Part shown: positions 13,705 to 17,897 of the stretch, piece by piece
Position numbering within the stretch: the first letter of the stretch is position 1
How the letters are laid out: every line of letters begins with the position of its first letter
Assembly (NCBI GenBank): GCA_910584325.1
Contig: CAJTZH010000057.1
Location: 1-17,897 of the forward strand
Reading direction: 5' to 3'
From: an uncultured Lachnospiraceae bacterium
GTDB lineage: Bacteria > Bacillota > Clostridia > Lachnospirales > Lachnospiraceae
Length of the DNA: 17,897 nt
Notes under the pieces: generated by a model
What the model was told of the DNA's origin: nothing
The model's database searches: none
What the model saw: the letters and a program-made list of their open reading frames with translations, nothing else
Translations under genes and position numbers: made by a program

Positions 13705-13941
13705 CATCGCGGCGGTGAAAACAAACATGAAGGATTGAAAATTTTATATCTGGAATTAGGTGTCGGAGGAAATACGCCGGGTATTATCAAATACCCGTTC
13801 TGGCAGATGACGGCAGAAAATCCGAAGGCAGCTTATGTCTGTATCAATTATGGAGAGGCGGTTTGTCCGCGGGAGATTGAAAGACAGTCCATTTGTATTG
13901 ATGGGGATATAGGGCAGGTTTTAATACATTTGCGTTCCTGA
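13705..13941 (+). pseudogene. SirTM-type Sir2 sirtuin, C-terminal fragment
   Basis: Directly after the macrodomain stop, and in the same frame, the sequence reads ENKHEGLKILYLELGVGGNT, then PGIIKYPFWQMTAENPKAAY and a C-terminal INYGEAVCPREIERQSICID. This matches the end of SirTM-class sirtuins, the ADP-ribosyl transferases encoded next to macrodomain hydrolases in many Firmicutes. The catalytic first 200 or so residues (GAGAGLS NAD-binding motif, catalytic His) are missing. The normal gene order, macrodomain then sirtuin, is kept. No lipoyl carrier (GcvH-L) or lipoate ligase gene is seen nearby. Confidence 0.8.
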
Positions 13942-13945
13942 TTCA

Positions 13946-13974
13946 TTGATTAAATTGTGTTTTTCTGCTATAAT
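13946..13974 (+). promoter_or_regulatory. Strong promoter before the second MATE gene
   Basis: TTGATT (13946-13951), 17-bp spacer, TATAAT (13969-13974), with TGC just before the -10. It is one of the best-matching promoters in the window although the gene behind it is broken. Confidence 0.7.
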
Positions 13975-14008
13975 TTAATTTATAAATTTACAAATAGAGA
14001 GGGACGCC

Positions 14009-15074
14009 ATGCAAAAGAAAAGTGATTTAAAGAATTTGATCAGTCTGATACTATGGACGATGATGCCGTCTGTTTATTTATTGATTCGGATGAACATTGT
14101 TTCTGTCAATCAGGTAGATATGAATATCTTAGGGCAGATGGAATGGTTTGACTTAATTGATGAGATCATTGCGACGGCATTTATTACGCCTTTGTATTAT
14201 CTATTGAAAGATAAAGAACCGCAAAAGAATGGATTTTCTTTTGTGGTTTCGTTTGGCATATATTTTCTGTTCACCATCGTTCTTTCTATGTATATTGGCA
14301 GTATATCGGCGTTTATGAGCGCTGAATATGCCGAGAGATATCTTTTGATGCAATCGGTGTCAATGCTGATTGCGTTTATCGGAACATTTGTTATTTTGTT
14401 ATTTTTGATATATGAGCGATATGATTTTATTATCATTTTGACAGTGACAAAATTATTGGCGCTGTCTTTCTGTGATTATCTTCTCATCCCTGTTTTTAAA
14501 GATTTAGGAGCGGCATATTCGGAAATTGTTGTGAATACACTGATTGCGTTCCTATCGCTGTTTCTGATCTGGAAAAAGAAATACGTTTCATTTGCCGTCT
14601 GTAACAAAGCGTTTTTATTGTCGTGGCTTAGAATAGGCTCTTTTTCAGGATTACAGATATTTTTGGATAATTTTATTTATGCGGTCATTGTATGCCGCAT
14701 GGTTAATGCGGTTTCCGAATCAGGGAATTACGACGCCGTTCTGGGGAGACTTTATACATCATATTATGGCAGTCGGCAATTATAAAAATATTTTAAACAT
14801 ACTCTGCCTTCTTGTTCCGTATTATATGTGTTATATTACTGCTGCGGTGATAGACGCGTGGTTTGTTTCGAAAGGTAAAACAAGTTACTTATTTATCAAT
14901 TCCGTAATTGTAAATATATTATATTACGGCGTAATGTATGCGTTGTTTCAGGCAGGCATATTTACATTAAATATTAATTTTATCGTTCATCTTTTTGGAT
15001 TGGGAATGCTGGTTCATATGCTGGTTTCGGCAGCGCTGTATGTAAGAGAGAACCATAAACATGTACTTCCATAA
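14009..15074 (+). pseudogene. Second MATE-family transporter, broken by internal deletion and frameshift
   Basis: The first part (14009-14731, about 241 residues) encodes MATE helices 1 to about 7, ending VNAVSESGNY. At 14731-14733 the frame changes, and the second part (to 15074, about 113 residues) reads TPFWGDFIHHIMAVGNY, then LVPYYMCYITAAVIDAWFVS and the last helices. Both parts belong to the MATE subgroup with SGNYW...NNF and KGKT-x-Y-x-x-NS motifs. Their sum of about 354 residues is roughly 90 short of the usual 440-450, so a segment of two to three helices is gone and the join is out of frame. Start and promoter are intact (GAGAGGG before ATG). Only a 258-aa truncated product could be made. 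Confidence 0.8.
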
Positions 15075-15096
15075 CAATTTTGGAACGGCTTTTTTC

Positions 15097-15125
15097 TTGT
15101 GTTTCCGCTAACTATATGATAAATT
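15097..15125 (+). promoter_or_regulatory. Possible promoter of the chemoreceptor gene
   Basis: TTGTGT (15097-15102), 17-bp spacer, TAAATT (15120-15125). I looked for a flagellar sigma-28 promoter (TAAA-N15-GCCGATAA) and see none. Confidence 0.35.
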
Positions 15126-15184
15126 TAAATGAAAGGCTTTTCCTGATATTAATCATGAGGGGAGCGGAAAGCGAGGAAAGCAGT

Positions 15185-16906
15185 ATGAATCACAAGACAA
15201 GAGGACTGAGTATTAAGCTAAAGATAATGATTATCGCGAATATATTGGTGATATGTGCGATAAGTCTGTTAAGCGTCATCTTTTTAAGACGGCTGGAGGA
15301 CGACATGGTGTATATGGGCGTTGAGCAGGCGCGGATGGCGGCGCGGATGGCGGTTATTCAGGTAAATGGAGACGAAGTAGGGCAGCTTATGGTTGGAGGA
15401 GAAGAAACCCAGACATATCAGGAACTTCTCCAGAGTCTGCGAAGTATTAAGAAAGACTGTAATATGAAGTTTATCTATACATTATATACGGACGGGCAGA
15501 CGGTGTATTATGGTGTTGATACGGACGAGAGCAGCAGGCAGAATAAAATCGGTCAGGCGTATGAGAATTCTTATGCGGAAGTTAGTGAAGTTTTCGAGGG
15601 TCAGGAGTATATACAGGAGTACATTGACTCCACACCGGATGGGGAATTGATTTCGGCATTTGTGCCGGTGAGAAATTCCAACGGAGATATAGTTGCCATA
15701 CTGGGAAGCGACTTTGATGCGTCGGGAATTGTGGGAAAAATGAACGATACGAAAATGAGTATTGTGATACTGGGAGGTATCAGTATTCTTGCTGCAATTG
15801 TTATTCTAAATCTGGTCATCGGCGGCGTCACCAAAAGTATCAAAGTGGTAAACGAAAAGCTGTTTGAACTTGTTCACAATGAGGGAGACCTTACGCAGAA
15901 ACTATCTGTAAAAACAGGTGATGAAATGGAACTGATGGCATCTAATGTGAATGAGCTCCTAGAATACATACACCGTATTATGGTAAATATTTCCGATGAT
16001 TCCGGTACGCTGAGTACATCGACACAAGTAGTTGTGAATAATCTTACGAGCGCCGGTGAAAATATTATGGATATATCTGCCACCATGCAGGAAATGAGCG
16101 CTGCGATGCAGGAGACGACGGCGTCTTTAAATGAGATAAGTGTTTCGGTAGACGATGCTTACAGGCGCATCGATAATATTTCCGGAAAAGCAGATGAAGG
16201 AAATATGACAACGGAAAAGATTTCAGATAAGGCACACAGCATCAATAAGAATGCCGGTTCACAGCGTGAAAACGCCCGTTCTTTGGCAAGGGAAATGGCA
16301 GAATCGGTGAATGATAAAATAGAAAAGGCGAAATCTGTAGAGGATATCAATATTTTGACGGAAGAAATCATCAGCATAACGGGACAGACAAATCTTCTGG
16401 CATTGAACGCTTCAATAGAAGCGGCGCGGGCCGGGGAGGCAGGAAGAGGATTTGCTGTTGTTGCCGATGAAATCGGAAAGCTGGCGTCAGATTCGGCAGC
16501 TACCGCCGCAAAAATCAGACAGGTCAGCAGTACGGTGATCGCGTCGGTTGAGGGGCTTGCCGCGGAGGCGGAGAAGATGATTGCCTTCATGGAAAACACA
16601 GCGATGGATGGATATAATAAGCTGTTGGAGATGAGTGATGATTACAGAAGTAATGCCGGTGAAATACACGATGTGATGGAGCAGTTCGCGGAAGATTCGG
16701 AAAATATGAAACAGACGATAGACCGTATCCGGGAAACCATCATGAACATCAATATCGCCGTAGAGGAAAGCACAAAGGGCATTATCAATGTGACGGAGAT
16801 GTCGGCAGGGTTATCCGAGAGCGTAAAAGATATCGAACAGAAAGCGGACGTCAACAAACAGATTGTGGGACGGCTGGATATGGAAATTGGAAAATTTAAG
16901 CTGTAG
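15185..16906 (+). CDS. Methyl-accepting chemotaxis protein
   Basis: A 573-aa transmembrane chemoreceptor. Membrane helix 1 is about 11-34, an extracellular single-Cache-like sensor about 36-188 (IYTLYTDGQTVYYGVDTDES and a C-terminal GDIVAILGSDFDAS), membrane helix 2 about 191-214, and HAMP about 215-268 (GDLTQKLSVKTGDEMELM). The long antiparallel coiled-coil signalling domain follows, with the highly conserved hairpin tip from about 388 to 434 (QTNLLALNASIEAARAGEAG, RGFAVVADEIGKLA), which contacts CheA/CheW. There is no C-terminal CheR-tethering pentapeptide. I chose ATG 15185, preceded by GAGG at 15172-15175, because the first helix follows directly; 35 extra upstream codons look non-coding. 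It stands alone without che genes, has its own terminator and appears intact. Ligand unknown. Confidence 0.95.
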   Translation: MNHKTRGLSIKLKIMIIANILVICAISLLSVIFLRRLEDDMVYMGVEQARMAARMAVIQVNGDEVGQLMVGGEETQTYQELLQSLRSIKKDCNMKFIYTLYTDGQTVYYGVDTDESSRQNKIGQAYENSYAEVSEVFEGQEYIQEYIDSTPDGELISAFVPVRNSNGDIVAILGSDFDASGIVGKMNDTKMSIVILGGISILAAIVILNLVIGGVTKSIKVVNEKLFELVHNEGDLTQKLSVKTGDEMELMASNVNELLEYIHRIMVNISDDSGTLSTSTQVVVNNLTSAGENIMDISATMQEMSAAMQETTASLNEISVSVDDAYRRIDNISGKADEGNMTTEKISDKAHSINKNAGSQRENARSLAREMAESVNDKIEKAKSVEDINILTEEIISITGQTNLLALNASIEAARAGEAGRGFAVVADEIGKLASDSAATAAKIRQVSSTVIASVEGLAAEAEKMIAFMENTAMDGYNKLLEMSDDYRSNAGEIHDVMEQFAEDSENMKQTIDRIRETIMNINIAVEESTKGIINVTEMSAGLSESVKDIEQKADVNKQIVGRLDMEIGKFKL

Positions 16907-16925
16907 ATGCGGCATAAGAGATATA

Positions 16926-16973
16926 GGAACTGAGTTTACGGAGATGGTTTCGTAAACGCGGTTCCTTTTTTAT
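16926..16973 (+). terminator. Terminator of the chemoreceptor gene
   Basis: GGAAC-TGA-GTTTACG pairs with CGTAAAC-GCG-GTTCC around a 10-base loop and is followed directly by TTTTTTATTT. A textbook intrinsic terminator 20 bases after the stop. Confidence 0.9.
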
Positions 16974-17015
16974 TTGACAGCAAATCGCTTGCAGGTTTTC
17001 TATCTTGTTGACATT

Positions 17016-17032
17016 TATATCGCAGTGATATA
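17016..17032. promoter_or_regulatory. Candidate PadR operator, TATATC-N5-GATATA
   Basis: A perfect 6-bp inverted repeat sits between TTGACA (17008-17013) and the AAGGAGG of the PadR gene. PadR proteins usually repress their own operon through such symmetric sites near the promoter. TTGACA also occurs at 16974-16979; neither copy has an ideal -10 at 17 bp (TATAAG at 17031 overlaps the ribosome binding site). Confidence 0.4.
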
Positions 17033-17039
17033 TAAGGAG

Positions 17040-17363
17040 GTGACAGATATAGACGCGCATATCAAGAAAGTTTATGTTCCTATGACAGAGACAGGATTTT
17101 ATATTCTTTTGTGTCTGCAGGAGCCGAATCATGGTTACGGAATCGTTCAGAAGGTTAAGGAACTGACAAACGGCGATTTGATTCTGGCACCGGGGACAAT
17201 GTACGGAAGCCTGTCGAAAATGGAGAAAGATGGATTAATTCGTTTCGTCAGAGAGGAGGAGAAGAGAAAGATATATACGATTACAGATTTAGGAAAAGAA
17301 GTATTGGATATTGAGAGGAAAAGAATCAGGCGTTTATATAAGAATATGGAGGAAATGAAATAA
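17040..17363 (+). CDS. PadR-family transcriptional regulator
   Basis: A winged-helix regulator of about 104-108 aa. HIKKVYVPMTETGFYILLCL opens the first helix, NHGYGIVQKVKELT the second, LAPGTMYGSLSKMEKDGLI is the recognition helix, and RKIYTITDLGKEVL the beta-wing, with a C-terminal dimerisation helix. The true start is unclear. AAGGAGG (17034-17040) is followed 8 bases later by ATA at 17049, exactly where an ATG would be expected. The listed GTG (17040) overlaps the binding site, and ATG 17082 has none and would cut into the first helix. The stop overlaps the next start (TAATG), so it is coupled to the DUF2812 gene, a very common PadR partner. The regulator probably represses the pair. Confidence 0.88.
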   Translation: MTDIDAHIKKVYVPMTETGFYILLCLQEPNHGYGIVQKVKELTNGDLILAPGTMYGSLSKMEKDGLIRFVREEEKRKIYTITDLGKEVLDIERKRIRRLYKNMEEMK

Positions 17364-17897
17364 TGGAAAATAAAAAGACCATTTTCAAGTTTTTTACAAT
17401 TTTTCAATACAGGCAGGAAGAAGAGTTCTTAGGCATGATGCATGAGGGGGGGCTGGAGACTGACTTGGATAACATTTCCCGGTTTTTATCATTTTGAAAA
17501 ATGTGAACCAAAGAAAGTGACATACCGTCTGGATTATAATCAGGAAGGTTTAAAAAACAAAATGCAATATGTTCAAATGTTTTCGGATTGCGGCTGGGGG
17601 TATTTGTTTTATTTTGCAAAACGGTCGGTTTATTTTGTTTCGGAACAAAGTGACGGATTTACAATAGAGGCAGAAGAATTAAATAAATCTGTTGTAATGG
17701 AATACAATCTCAGGAAGGGGGATGTTATAGCAGTTGACAGCCGCCGGTTTGAAGGAGGCGAATTATTTATTAGTGTGGGAATAGAAAATCAAGAACCTGT
17801 TTTTTACGGGAACAGTTATGGCTCCATGGGAGATTTTACCGTTGAAATTCAGGAGGACGGATGTTACCGGATTGAATGTTCGGGGCGAGGGGCAAAG
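17363..17897 (+). pseudogene. DUF2812 gene shifted at a G7 tract and joined to a foreign beta-module; runs off the window
   Basis: The gene begins MENKKTIFKFFTIFQYRQEE (GGAGG at 17348-17352), as DUF2812 proteins do. At 17447-17453 a run of seven G shifts the frame and ends it after 44 residues. With six G the frame continues GGWRLT, then FYHFEKCEPKKVTYRLDYNQ and MQYVQMFSDCGWGYLF, all good DUF2812 sequence. Beyond about 17610 the shifted frame stays open to the window edge but no longer fits DUF2812. It reads ELNKSVVMEYNLRKGDVIAV, then ELFISVGIENQEPVFYG and DFTVEIQEDGCYRIECSGRG, resembling small beta-sandwich modules of clostridial secreted proteins. So both a frameshift and a fusion are present. 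DUF2812 proteins normally accompany PadR; their role is not well defined. Confidence 0.7.

Noticed and set aside
13105..13941. A working macrodomain-sirtuin system
   Set aside because: Frameshift, stop codon and missing catalytic parts in both genes; treated as relics.
16159..16599. 146-codon Ser/Ala-rich open frame on the minus strand
   Set aside because: Exact antisense of the conserved chemoreceptor signalling domain; such shadows are common opposite coiled-coil coding sequence.

Overview
The window looks like an accessory region of a low-to-mid GC, gut-type Clostridia genome (Lachnospiraceae-like). This is inferred from strong AGGAGG ribosome binding sites, TTGxxx/TATAAT promoters and the families present: a lantibiotic-type immunity ABC transporter with its two-component system, PadR+DUF2812, WYL, GyrI-like, AraC, MATE, and a macrodomain/sirtuin pair. 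I see no tRNA, rRNA, CRISPR array, transposase or integrase.

Layout. (1) 1-870: a small XRE regulator translationally coupled to a membrane protein, behind a promoter carrying two palindromes. (2) 930-1470: two hairpins around a fragment of a clostridial surface-protein domain. (3) 1479-5986: a histidine kinase and OmpR-type response regulator (minus strand) divergent from an ATPase plus two permeases resembling LanFEG/Cpr antimicrobial-peptide resistance transporters. The shared intergenic region carries a direct repeat suited to OmpR-family binding. (4) 6008-8035: two copies of a repeat element. Copy 2 encodes a 19-residue hydrophobic peptide inside a long-range base-paired RNA and resembles a type I toxin module. 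Copy 1 has lost that core and sits where the DNA-binding end of a WYL regulator should be. A GyrI-like protein lies between them. (5) 8114-9194: an AraC regulator and an EamA transporter, both truncated at one deletion junction. (6) 9281-12714: an AraC-GNAT fusion overlapping an intact MATE exporter, then DUF2871 and a flavodoxin-like lipoprotein. (7) 12718-15074: fragments of an HxlR regulator, an NAD(P)-dependent oxidoreductase, a macrodomain ADP-ribose hydrolase, a SirTM-type sirtuin and a second MATE transporter. (8) 15185-17897: an apparently intact methyl-accepting chemotaxis protein, then a PadR regulator coupled to a DUF2812 gene that is shifted at a run of seven G and continues into an unrelated beta-rich module beyond the window edge.

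How the genes work together. The intact genes are mostly small sensors paired with exporters: two-component system with ABC transporter, and AraC-GNAT with MATE. Many other genes have lost an internal or terminal block at a sharp junction with their ends still recognisable. The window therefore looks like a decaying accessory region in which a few regulator/exporter units remain intact.
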